A stretch of DNA of 11,880 bases from Planctomycetota bacterium (lineage in GTDB: Bacteria; Planctomycetota; Brocadiia; SM23-32), in NCBI GenBank assembly GCA_018334735.1, contig JAGXLK010000019.1:1-11880 (forward strand). The letters run 5' to 3'. Positions 6,894 to 11,880 of this stretch are shown in pieces. The notes under the pieces were generated by a model, which did not search any database, had not been told where the DNA came from, and worked only from the letters and a program-made list of their open reading frames with translations. Within the stretch, counting starts at the first letter, position 1. Each line of letters opens with the position of its first letter. A program made the position numbers and the translations under genes.

Positions 6894-7235
6894 ATGAAAC
6901 TTGTCATTGCATACATCCAACCGGAAAAACTCAACGACGTTAAACAGGCTCTCTACGAGGCCGAAGTCTACAAGATGTCCGTCACTAATGCCCTGGGTTG
7001 CGGTCAGCAGAAAGGCTACACTGAATCTTACCGGGGTGTGGAAACCGAGGTGAACCTGCTGAAAAAAGTGCGCCTGGAGATCGGCGTCAACGAGGATTTC
7101 GTCTCTGCGACTATCGAAGCCATCACCCAGGGCGCGAGGACGGGAAATATCGGCGACGGTAAAATCTTTGTGGTCGACCTGGCGGACTGCATACGTATCC
7201 GCACGGGTGATCGTGGTTCGGATGCTATCGGATGA
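6894..7235 (+). CDS. glnK: PII nitrogen-regulatory protein (GlnK-type) lacking Tyr51
   Basis: 113 residues, the normal PII length, with a strong GGAGG ribosome site upstream. The trimer-core ATP-binding motif GDGKIF (87-92, with K90) and R101/R103 in RIRTG are conserved. Q39-K40-G41 and Y46-R47-G48 in the T-loop also match the family. The residue aligned with Tyr51, the uridylylation site of E. coli GlnB/GlnK, is Thr51, and the cyanobacterial Ser49 phosphorylation position is Val49. Covalent control as known in those two groups is therefore unlikely, and the protein probably senses ATP/ADP and 2-oxoglutarate only. Its place just after amt indicates that its partner is this Amt. The name glnK rests on that linkage; calling it glnB would be defensible. 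Confidence 0.93.
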   Translation: MKLVIAYIQPEKLNDVKQALYEAEVYKMSVTNALGCGQQKGYTESYRGVETEVNLLKKVRLEIGVNEDFVSATIEAITQGARTGNIGDGKIFVVDLADCIRIRTGDRGSDAIG

Positions 7236-7266
7236 CGTGTGAGAGGACGGTCCGACACGCTCAAAC

Positions 7267-7310
7267 GCCGGCCGTGGAGGAAGGTACATCTCCTGCGGCC
7301 GGCAGTTTTT
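7267..7310 (+). terminator. Rho-independent terminator after glnK
   Basis: GCCGGCCG (7267-7274) pairs perfectly with CGGCCGGC (7296-7303). Inside it, after a small bulge, GGAG (7276-7279) can pair with CTCC (7290-7293). After AG comes TTTTT (7306-7310). It begins 31 bases after the PII stop and ends the amt-glnK transcript. In the opposite direction there is no good U-run, so it appears one-sided. Confidence 0.85.
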
Positions 7311-7399
7311 GCATTCAGGCGGCGCGAAAAAAAAATGTTCCCATAATTTCCTTCGTCTTGTGGGCCCGGTCGCACCAGCGCAAAAATTTTCAGCCGGGC

Positions 7400-9613
7400 T
7401 CATTCCGCCTCGTGAAGGGTCAAGATCTCGCCCTCTTCGGTGCGAATTTCGAGAACAGAAGCGTCGAGGATTTCCTGTGTCGCTCCCGGACGCCTGACGG
7501 CGGCTTTTTTCCACGGGTTTTTCAAGCGGAAGGTGCCACCGGCCAGACTTTCCACGCGCACGGGGCCGACCAGACCGTTTTTTCGTGAAGCGCTGACTTT
7601 GAAGGCACCATCGGTGAGCATTCCATCGAATTGCACCTCGTCCCACCGGGAAGGCGCTCCGGCGAAAAGATAGTTGACACCTCTCCGGGTGTGCAAAAGC
7701 ATCTCCTGGATCGCCGCCACGGACCCCATACCGCCGTCCATCTGCATCACGTCGGTCTCGTTGAAATTCCCGCCCATGGCCGGTGCCCCCATCAGGGAAA
7801 TACCGGAAGGACGGCAATTATGGAGCGTGCCTTCGCCTTCGTTTGTGAAGAAACGGTCGAAAACTTCAAGCCAGAGTTCCGCGGCTTCCGGATTGTCCGC
7901 CCGGGTGTTAATGGCGGATGCCCAGGACAGGCACCAGCCCGACCATTTACCGGGCCCTCGGAGTATCCATTCGGTCAGGCTTCGCTGGACGACGGGTTCC
8001 CATTTTTCGGCGTGAGGGTCGATCACGTCGAAGGGGGTGATCGCGCCGAGATGGGAATGGTGTCGGTGGCTTTCCTCCAGGGCCTGATTTTCCCAGAGAG
8101 CGATCCTCTCTTCGCCCTCATCGCCGATCAAACAGGCTTTCGGCAGGTTGTCCAGGATCTGCTGCCAGATCGGTTTGGGGTCTTCCGCCAGCACCGAACA
8201 TGCTTCAAGCAAGTCTTCGCAAAGGCGGTGGATGCAGGCGAGCTGGAAACTGGCGTTGGGACCCCACCCTCTGCCGTCTTTGTTGAAATATTCCGGGGAT
8301 ATACCGACCGGCAGACGGAACGTTCCGTCGTCCGTGCGTTCAAGCATTTCTTCGTAGACGCGCATTGTGCCCCGCATGAACGGGAACGCGGTCTCCCGGA
8401 GAAATTCGACGTCCTGACTGTACCGGTAGTTTCGGAACATCATGCTGGCCACCCATGCCGTGCACCCGTGATCCGCTGAATGACCCCAGTAACCGGTCAT
8501 GAATCGGCAGTCATCGCTGACGGCATGCGGGAGCATCAGGCCATCATCGATTCCCAAGAAATTCCGGGCGTTGTCACGGAGCGTTTCCTCCCAACCAGCG
8601 ATCATCTCCCAGAGGGGCTGGAGGTGGTGAAGCAGGTTGCCATGGAAGGCAGGCTGATAGCACATCTGGACGTTTACGTTGAAGTGATAATCGCTGGACC
8701 AGGGAGGCATGCGATACTCTTCGATCCACGGTCCCTGGAGGGTGGCCGGCACCCCGTCGGGATTTGTGAATCCGGCGAATTTGTACATCCCGTAGTCGTA
8801 GAGGAATTGCAGGCGTTCGTTTGGCAGGTCGATTTCCGGAACCCGATCCCAGTAACTCTTCCACCAGTTCTGAGAGCGCTCCCTGGCGTGCTGGAATCCC
8901 TCCTCGCCGGCTTTCGATAGTATCGTTGAGACGGAGTCAACGGCATCGGTTTTGTTCCCGCGACCGGTTGCAAGGGCAAGAATGCCATTGCTGCACGTCC
9001 ATCCCACGCAGATTGCGGGATCGACGGGGCATTTCTGGATCCAACCCTCGATTCCTTCGGTTTCGACCATTTCGGGCGGTTCGAACTGCAGTTCGGCGAG
9101 TTCCTCGCCCACGAATTCCCACGCTGGAACGGGTTTGATTTCAGGGAGCGGTACCTGCGGCGGGAACTCAATCAGCAGCAGTGGCTGTTTCATATCGTGC
9201 AGGATCCGGACGATGCCATTCCGCCCGCGAGGAGACGTTTCAATTTCGACAAGACCGTCGTAAATCGACAGATCTGCTCCACCGATCCTGACTTCGGAAT
9301 CCCACTGGAGATCGATTCGCCCGACGGGCAGGACGGTGGGCCGATCAGGTTCACCGGAAGCCGTTGAATCGCTGCGGAAAAGATCGTTCAGCGATTCTTC
9401 CTCGTCTTCTTTGAGGTGTTTGCGAATGTTTTCGTAATTCATCTCCGGTGTCCATTGGGAACCACCGCGGTGATCCCATAGGTCGGCGCGTCCGATGGTG
9501 ATGCGGAGCGTATTCTCATTGCCCCAGAGAATCGTGCCCATGCGTCCGTTCCCCTGCAATATTCCGGTATGGGTTCGCGGCAGGGGGAAATCCCAATGAT
9601 AGCGGCGTGACAT
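7400..9613 (-). CDS. GH95-like glycoside hydrolase (alpha-L-fucosidase/galactosidase type), apparently cytoplasmic
   Basis: 737 residues from the chosen ATG at 9611-9613, which has AGGAG (9621-9625) in front; an open frame continues to 9679 but without a ribosome site. Domain order fits GH95: an N-terminal beta domain beginning PLPRTHTGILQGNGRMGTILWG, then an (alpha/alpha)6 barrel, then a small C-terminal beta region. Catalytic landmarks known from the Bifidobacterium AfcA structure all have counterparts: N312 and N314 in FNVNVQMCYQPA (water-activating pair), E441 in GISPEY (general acid) and D626 in VMQMDGGMG. An HRHHSHLG motif (516-523) is also typical. Family members release alpha-1,2-fucose or alpha-galactose from glycans. 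Unlike most secreted GH95 enzymes, no signal peptide is visible from this start, so it may act on imported oligosaccharides. No sugar transporter or other carbohydrate gene is in view, so the substrate is open. Confidence 0.88.
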   Translation of the reverse strand: MSRRYHWDFPLPRTHTGILQGNGRMGTILWGNENTLRITIGRADLWDHRGGSQWTPEMNYENIRKHLKEDEEESLNDLFRSDSTASGEPDRPTVLPVGRIDLQWDSEVRIGGADLSIYDGLVEIETSPRGRNGIVRILHDMKQPLLLIEFPPQVPLPEIKPVPAWEFVGEELAELQFEPPEMVETEGIEGWIQKCPVDPAICVGWTCSNGILALATGRGNKTDAVDSVSTILSKAGEEGFQHARERSQNWWKSYWDRVPEIDLPNERLQFLYDYGMYKFAGFTNPDGVPATLQGPWIEEYRMPPWSSDYHFNVNVQMCYQPAFHGNLLHHLQPLWEMIAGWEETLRDNARNFLGIDDGLMLPHAVSDDCRFMTGYWGHSADHGCTAWVASMMFRNYRYSQDVEFLRETAFPFMRGTMRVYEEMLERTDDGTFRLPVGISPEYFNKDGRGWGPNASFQLACIHRLCEDLLEACSVLAEDPKPIWQQILDNLPKACLIGDEGEERIALWENQALEESHRHHSHLGAITPFDVIDPHAEKWEPVVQRSLTEWILRGPGKWSGWCLSWASAINTRADNPEAAELWLEVFDRFFTNEGEGTLHNCRPSGISLMGAPAMGGNFNETDVMQMDGGMGSVAAIQEMLLHTRRGVNYLFAGAPSRWDEVQFDGMLTDGAFKVSASRKNGLVGPVRVESLAGGTFRLKNPWKKAAVRRPGATQEILDASVLEIRTEEGEILTLHEAE

Positions 9614-9620
9614 CTGCGAT

Positions 9621-9625
9621 CTCCT
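9621..9625 (-). promoter_or_regulatory. Ribosome binding site deciding the GH95 start
   Basis: On the minus strand AGGAG stands 7 bases before ATG at 9613. The longer frame starting at 9679 has no such site, and its first 22 codons are low-complexity, overlapping the candidate -10 box and part of the -35 box. The shorter start is preferred. Confidence 0.7.
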
Positions 9626-9652
9626 GTGTTTTCGGGATTGGAAAAGAGGTAG

Positions 9653-9679
9653 GTTATAGGCAGGAGGAGGGGGAAGCAA
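9653..9679 (-). promoter_or_regulatory. Candidate sigma-70 promoter of the GH95 gene
   Basis: On the minus strand TATAAC (9653-9658) is a 5/6 -10 box, with TTGCTT (9674-9679) about 15 bases upstream as a weak -35. Transcription would begin near 9646, giving a leader of about 32 bases to the 9613 start. The spacer is short, so this is tentative. Confidence 0.35.
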
Positions 9680-9706
9680 ATTGGTGTGAGTGGCATAAAG
9701 CAGGAG

Positions 9707-9742
9707 AAGGGACGAAAGGGACTCAAGGCACGGAAGGGACGA
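9707..9742. repeat. Four 9-bp tandem repeats, consensus AAGGGACGA
   Basis: The units are AAGGGACGA (9707-9715), AAGGGACTC (9716-9724), AAGGCACGG (9725-9733) and AAGGGACGA (9734-9742). The tract lies between mazG and the GH95 gene and is strongly purine-rich on the plus strand. Units 1 and 4 are identical. The function is unknown; it may be slippage-derived or a member of a dispersed intergenic repeat. Confidence 0.8.
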
Positions 9743-9778
9743 AGTATTGTAAACGATAAATTCGCCGCGGCAAATGAG

Positions 9779-10597
9779 CTAATCAGGGCTTTTTTGCCAG
9801 AGTCGTTTCAGGTCTTCAGCGGATAGCTCGTCCGGTGATTTGCCTTCTTTCTTGAGGGCATTTTCGACCGACCGGAACCGGTCGCGGAAGTTCCTGATAG
9901 TCTGGTTGAGGGCTTCTTCGGGACCGACGCCGAGCTGGCGAGCAACACTGACGATTGTGAAAAGAATGTCCCCTATTTCTTCCTTTAATTCGCTGTGCGT
10001 TTTTTGTTCACTCAAGCTTTGATGCAATCCTTCGATCTTCCCCACAAGGTTCTTCAGCGTTCGGGCCGGCGGGCCGTCATGCAGGCCGTTTTTGATGGCG
10101 GCTTTCTGCAGGGATTTTGCGCGCATCAGAGCGGGAAGGTGCCGCGGGATATCGGGCAGAATCGAGCCGAAAGAGTCGACGTCGCCCTTTTCTTCGCGTT
10201 TTATTCTGTCCCAGTTGCGGCGTAGACCTTCCTCGCTGTCGATGTCGACGTCGGCGAAGACGTGAGGATGACGTCGGATCATTTTCTCGCAGATGGTCCT
10301 GGCGACGTCTTCGAAATCAAAAAACTCCTTTTCGCTGCAGATCTGGGATTGGAAGACGATCTGAAGCAGCAGGTCGCCGAGTTCGTCTTTCAACCAGTCG
10401 GGATCTTCTTCCTCAATGGCTTCAAGGACTTCGGCGGATTCTTCGATGAGGTACGGTTTCAAGGTTTCGAGGGTCTGTTTGCGGTCCCAGGGACAGCCAT
10501 CGGGTGAGCGGAGTGTGCCCATAATTTGCAGGAGACGTTGAGTGTGGGGGAGTTTGCTGGCGGGGTCGGCGGTTTCGCTTGAATCGTTATCGATCAT
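9779..10597 (-). CDS. mazG: Nucleoside triphosphate pyrophosphohydrolase MazG
   Basis: 272 residues from ATG at 10595-10597, close to the 263 of E. coli MazG. The first MazG domain opens with LMGTLRSPDGCPWDR-type sequence and carries the Mg-binding motif EESAE (52-56) followed by DELGD (71-75), the family's EExxE...ExxD pattern. The C-terminal MazG repeat has KEEIGDILFTIVSVARQLG, so both domains are present. The enzyme hydrolyses NTPs and dNTPs to monophosphates plus pyrophosphate in the cytoplasm and is linked to house-cleaning and (p)ppGpp control. GAGG lies 11 bases before the chosen start. The same frame stays open back to ATG at 10750, adding 51 residues unlike MazG and lacking a clear ribosome site. 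It precedes the GH95 gene by 165 bases on the same strand, but that gene appears to have its own promoter. Confidence 0.93.
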   Translation of the reverse strand: MIDNDSSETADPASKLPHTQRLLQIMGTLRSPDGCPWDRKQTLETLKPYLIEESAEVLEAIEEEDPDWLKDELGDLLLQIVFQSQICSEKEFFDFEDVARTICEKMIRRHPHVFADVDIDSEEGLRRNWDRIKREEKGDVDSFGSILPDIPRHLPALMRAKSLQKAAIKNGLHDGPPARTLKNLVGKIEGLHQSLSEQKTHSELKEEIGDILFTIVSVARQLGVGPEEALNQTIRNFRDRFRSVENALKKEGKSPDELSAEDLKRLWQKSPD

Positions 10598-10928
10598 TGG
10601 TTTCTTATCCTCAGTGTTCGGGGAGACCGTCGGCTGGATGGTAAAGGCAGTGGGGACGTTTTCAAGTGAAACGGCGATTGCTCTTGCGCGAAGGAGAGGG
10701 CACAGATCCCGTTTTGCCTGCCCCTTGAGGTCGATCCGTAAGTGAGCCATTTGCTTTGATTGTAACTATTAGCTGTGCAGCCGTTTGCGAATAGGGCAAA
10801 AAACTATTTACCCCAAAAACGTGCTCTCAGCGGGGCTGGGGACTGTGTTGGACCGTAGCACGCCGATTTTTACCCCGGAACCCCCAAAATGAAAATGTGC
10901 GGTATCCGACGTTTTCCGGAACGACACA

Positions 10929-10945
10929 GCGCGCGGTTGGCGCGC
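10929..10945. repeat. GC-rich inverted repeat
   Basis: GCGCGC on both sides of a GGTTG spacer gives a stable 6-bp stem. It is the leftmost of the palindromes in the gene-free region. Confidence 0.5.
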
Positions 10946-11045
10946 GGGACACCACACGGCCCGGTGCCGCCGACATCCCGGGGTTGCGGGAAATGTCTTG
11001 TGCCGCAGTATGCACCAAAAATCAATCTATGTGGGGTGGTACCCT

Positions 11046-11064
11046 GCCAGCGCGCCGCGCTGGC
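11046..11064. repeat. Perfect 9-bp inverted repeat
   Basis: GCCAGCGCG and CGCGCTGGC flank a single central C. A CTTTGGAGTGCG tail follows at once and leads into the next palindrome (11080-11094). Together they resemble extragenic elements I recall from other genomes, a match not verified here. Confidence 0.65.
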
Positions 11065-11079
11065 TTTGGAGTGCGTGCG

Positions 11080-11192
11080 ACCGCGAGTCGCGGTAGACTA
11101 CATCGGGGGTGCTGCAGGGTCCTTAGTAAGCTCTGCCGGTGAAACTGATATTTCTGGAAATTGAATCCCCCACGGGGGGCGCGAGTCGCGGT
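11080..11192. repeat. Duplicated palindromic module GCGAGTCGCGGT
   Basis: The 12-mer GCGAGTCGCGGT occurs at 11083-11094 and 11181-11192, 98 bases apart. Each copy sits in an inverted repeat: ACCGCGA-G-TCGCGGT at 11080-11094, and CGCGA-G-TCGCG at 11180-11190. Two copies of a hairpin core suggest a small dispersed element rather than chance. Confidence 0.6.
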
Positions 11193-11280
11193 GGAACACC
11201 TGGGAGGAGCTATTCAGATGCCGATAAGTTGCAAAAAACTTGCGCATTTTCTCCCGTAGGAAACCCCCGCGGGGGGCGCC
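11167..11280. repeat. Two copies of a CCCCC-RC-GGGGGGCGC palindrome
   Basis: CCCCCACGGGGGGCGC starts at 11167 and CCCCCGCGGGGGGCGC at 11264, 97 bases apart, each preceded by an A-rich GAAT or GAAA context. The second is a perfect 12-bp palindrome (11264-11275). The 97-base spacing nearly equals the 98-base spacing of the GCGAGTCGCGGT pair, hinting at a diverged duplication of about 97 bases. Confidence 0.55.
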
Positions 11281-11411
11281 GCTTTTAATTTGTCAGTGCC
11301 ACCGTTTCGGGACGCGTTCTATTTTGCGTTCCAGAACCCCGAACTCCGGCGGCTGACGGCGCCTTCGCACGGAACTACACTCTCAGGCACTCCTGCGGAG
11401 CGCTGAACCAG

Positions 11412-11474
11412 CAACGACCGGTGGTCTGTCATCGGTGATCAGTCACCAGAGACCAACAACCAGCAACCAGTTCC
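11412..11474. repeat. Degenerate heptamer tandem repeat, consensus CRGYRAY
   Basis: Nine consecutive 7-base units begin with C: CAACGAC, CGGTGGT, CTGTCAT, CGGTGAT, CAGTCAC, CAGAGAC, CAACAAC, CAGCAAC and CAGTTCC. The 7-base register holds over 63 bases while individual positions vary mostly between like bases (A/G, C/T). It also contains the small hairpin GGTGA-TCAG-TCACC. Confidence 0.65.
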
Positions 11475-11479
11475 CTTTC

Positions 11480-11567
11480 GAGCCCCTGAAGGGACTCACT
11501 ACGAACCTGACGCTGGTTTCGGGGCTTGCGTTAACTCCGGGGTCGTAGTCGACCCCTTCAGCGGCTC
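11480..11567. repeat. 88-base imperfect inverted repeat (possible MITE, REP-like element or structured RNA)
   Basis: GAGCCCCTGAAGGG (11480-11493) pairs with CCCTTCAGCGGCTC (11554-11567) at 13 of 14 positions. Nested inside, ACTACGA (11498-11504) pairs perfectly with TCGTAGT (11543-11549), and ACGC can pair with GCGT closer to the centre. The pairing in successive blocks indicates one long folded element. Its function and orientation are unknown. Confidence 0.6.
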
Positions 11568-11597
11568 ATTGCGTGGGGAAACACACAAAGTATTGTG

Positions 11598-11619
11598 GTG
11601 GGCCTTCAGCCCACTTTTT
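11598..11619 (+). terminator. Terminator-like hairpin
   Basis: GTGGGC (11598-11603), loop CTTCA, GCCCAC (11609-11614), followed directly by TTTTT. The shape is that of an intrinsic terminator on the plus strand, but no gene ends here. It shares its CCTTCAG core with the larger inverted repeat at 11480-11567, so it may instead be another member of that repeat family. Confidence 0.45.
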
Positions 11620-11650
11620 CCCAATGCACACCTGTACCCCAGGGCTCCGA

Positions 11651-11702
11651 GGGCCTGCGGCCCCCCTCACCCCGGGCTGTTATATACTGCCCTTTCAGGG
11701 CA
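11651..11702. repeat. Pair of short perfect hairpins
   Basis: GGGCC-TGC-GGCCC (11651-11663) and TGCCCT-TTC-AGGGCA (11688-11702) are perfect small stems. The second again contains a CTTTCAG-like core related to the CCTTCAG of neighbouring hairpins. Confidence 0.5.
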
Positions 11703-11781
11703 ATGAACGGCAGAACGCGCCCGGCGATAATCCCCTGCATCTGGGTGGCATCCCGGATACGTGGAGCCCCGGTGGGTTTCC

Positions 11782-11848
11782 CCGCTTTTCTCAAGCGGCG
11801 CCAGGGCTGCAGCTGCGCGAAAGCCAAGCGCAGGAGTATTTTCATACT
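11782..11848. repeat. Three consecutive short hairpins at the right edge
   Basis: CCGCTT-TTCTC-AAGCGG (11782-11798), CTGCGC with GCGCAG (11813-11818 and 11828-11833), and AGTAT-TTTC-ATACT (11835-11848). They continue the palindrome-dense pattern to the edge of the window. Confidence 0.45.
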
Positions 11849-11880
11849 TCAAATGCAGGCTGACAAAGCAGAGAGGCAGA

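Larger units (their letters stand above)
10751..11880. other. Gene-free, hairpin-rich intergenic repeat region
   Basis: About 1.1 kb to the right edge without a credible gene. The open frames present are short, lack ribosome sites, resemble no protein I know and are built from the inverted repeats themselves. The GC-rich tract holds many short perfect palindromes, two duplicated GC-rich modules, a heptamer tandem repeat, an 88-base imperfect hairpin and terminator-like stems, listed separately. It looks like an accumulation of extragenic palindromic elements or a decayed mobile-element remnant. No transposase fragment is recognisable. The first 50 bases could hold the mazG promoter (a weak TACAAT on the minus strand at 10759-10764). 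Confidence 0.6.

Noticed and set aside
6831..7817. 328-codon minus-strand open frame spanning glnK and the end of the GH95 gene.
   Set aside because: It runs antisense through the conserved PII gene and across the intrinsic terminator, and its Arg-rich composition resembles an off-frame shadow.
7631..8479. 282-codon plus-strand open frame within the GH95 gene.
   Set aside because: Antisense to the conserved catalytic barrel, with no independent evidence.
11083..11192. CRISPR array suggested by repeated GC-rich palindromic units.
   Set aside because: Only two copies of each unit, with about 85 bases between them and no regular repeat-spacer pattern or cas genes.
11573..11863. 96-codon plus-strand frame at the right edge.
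   Set aside because: It is composed of the hairpin sequences, starts with GTG without a ribosome site and has low protein-like quality.

Overview
The window reads as chromosomal DNA of a Gram-negative, sigma-54-using bacterium with middling GC. The evidence is a predicted outer-membrane barrel with a signal peptide, an inner-membrane RND pump, a LolA-fold periplasmic protein and a textbook -24/-12 promoter. The phylum cannot be fixed from sequence alone. The T-loop type of the PII protein and the hairpin-rich intergenic repeats make me think of the PVC/FCB group, a candidate phylum or a deltaproteobacterial relative, but this is a weak inference.

Layout. (1) Positions 5136 down to 1, minus strand: a compact operon read as ArsR-type repressor, RND/MMPL-family transporter, LolA-like periplasmic protein, then an outer-membrane barrel protein that runs off the left edge. 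The first three genes overlap by 1 and 4 bases. Upstream is a sigma-70-like promoter whose -10 box lies inside a 12-bp perfect palindrome, which suggests autorepression. The pump and the barrel share a repeated short motif, P-[ASD]-L-P-x-G-L, in disordered periplasmic segments. (2) Positions 5244 to 7310, plus strand: an ammonium-uptake unit, amt then a PII gene, behind an exact sigma-54 promoter with upstream direct repeats as candidate activator sites, a leader hairpin, and a strong intrinsic terminator after the PII gene. The PII protein has Thr where the classical uridylylated Tyr51 should be. (3) Positions 10597 down to 7400, minus strand: mazG (two-domain NTP pyrophosphohydrolase), a spacer with four 9-bp tandem repeats, and an apparently cytoplasmic GH95-like glycoside hydrolase with all four expected catalytic-site residues. 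(4) Positions 10751 to 11880: about 1.1 kb with no credible gene but crowded with inverted repeats, duplicated GC-rich palindromes, an 88-nt imperfect hairpin and a degenerate heptamer tandem repeat.

How the genes work together. The four-gene operon looks like an envelope-spanning export or lipid-trafficking system: the pump in the inner membrane, a lipid-binding-type carrier in the periplasm, a barrel in the outer membrane and a small DNA-binding sensor controlling it. Amt and PII form a nitrogen-responsive pair. MazG and the glycosidase are neighbours with no evident functional link. The best candidate for something undescribed is the motif-sharing RND/LolA-like/barrel operon; its substrate is not evident from sequence.
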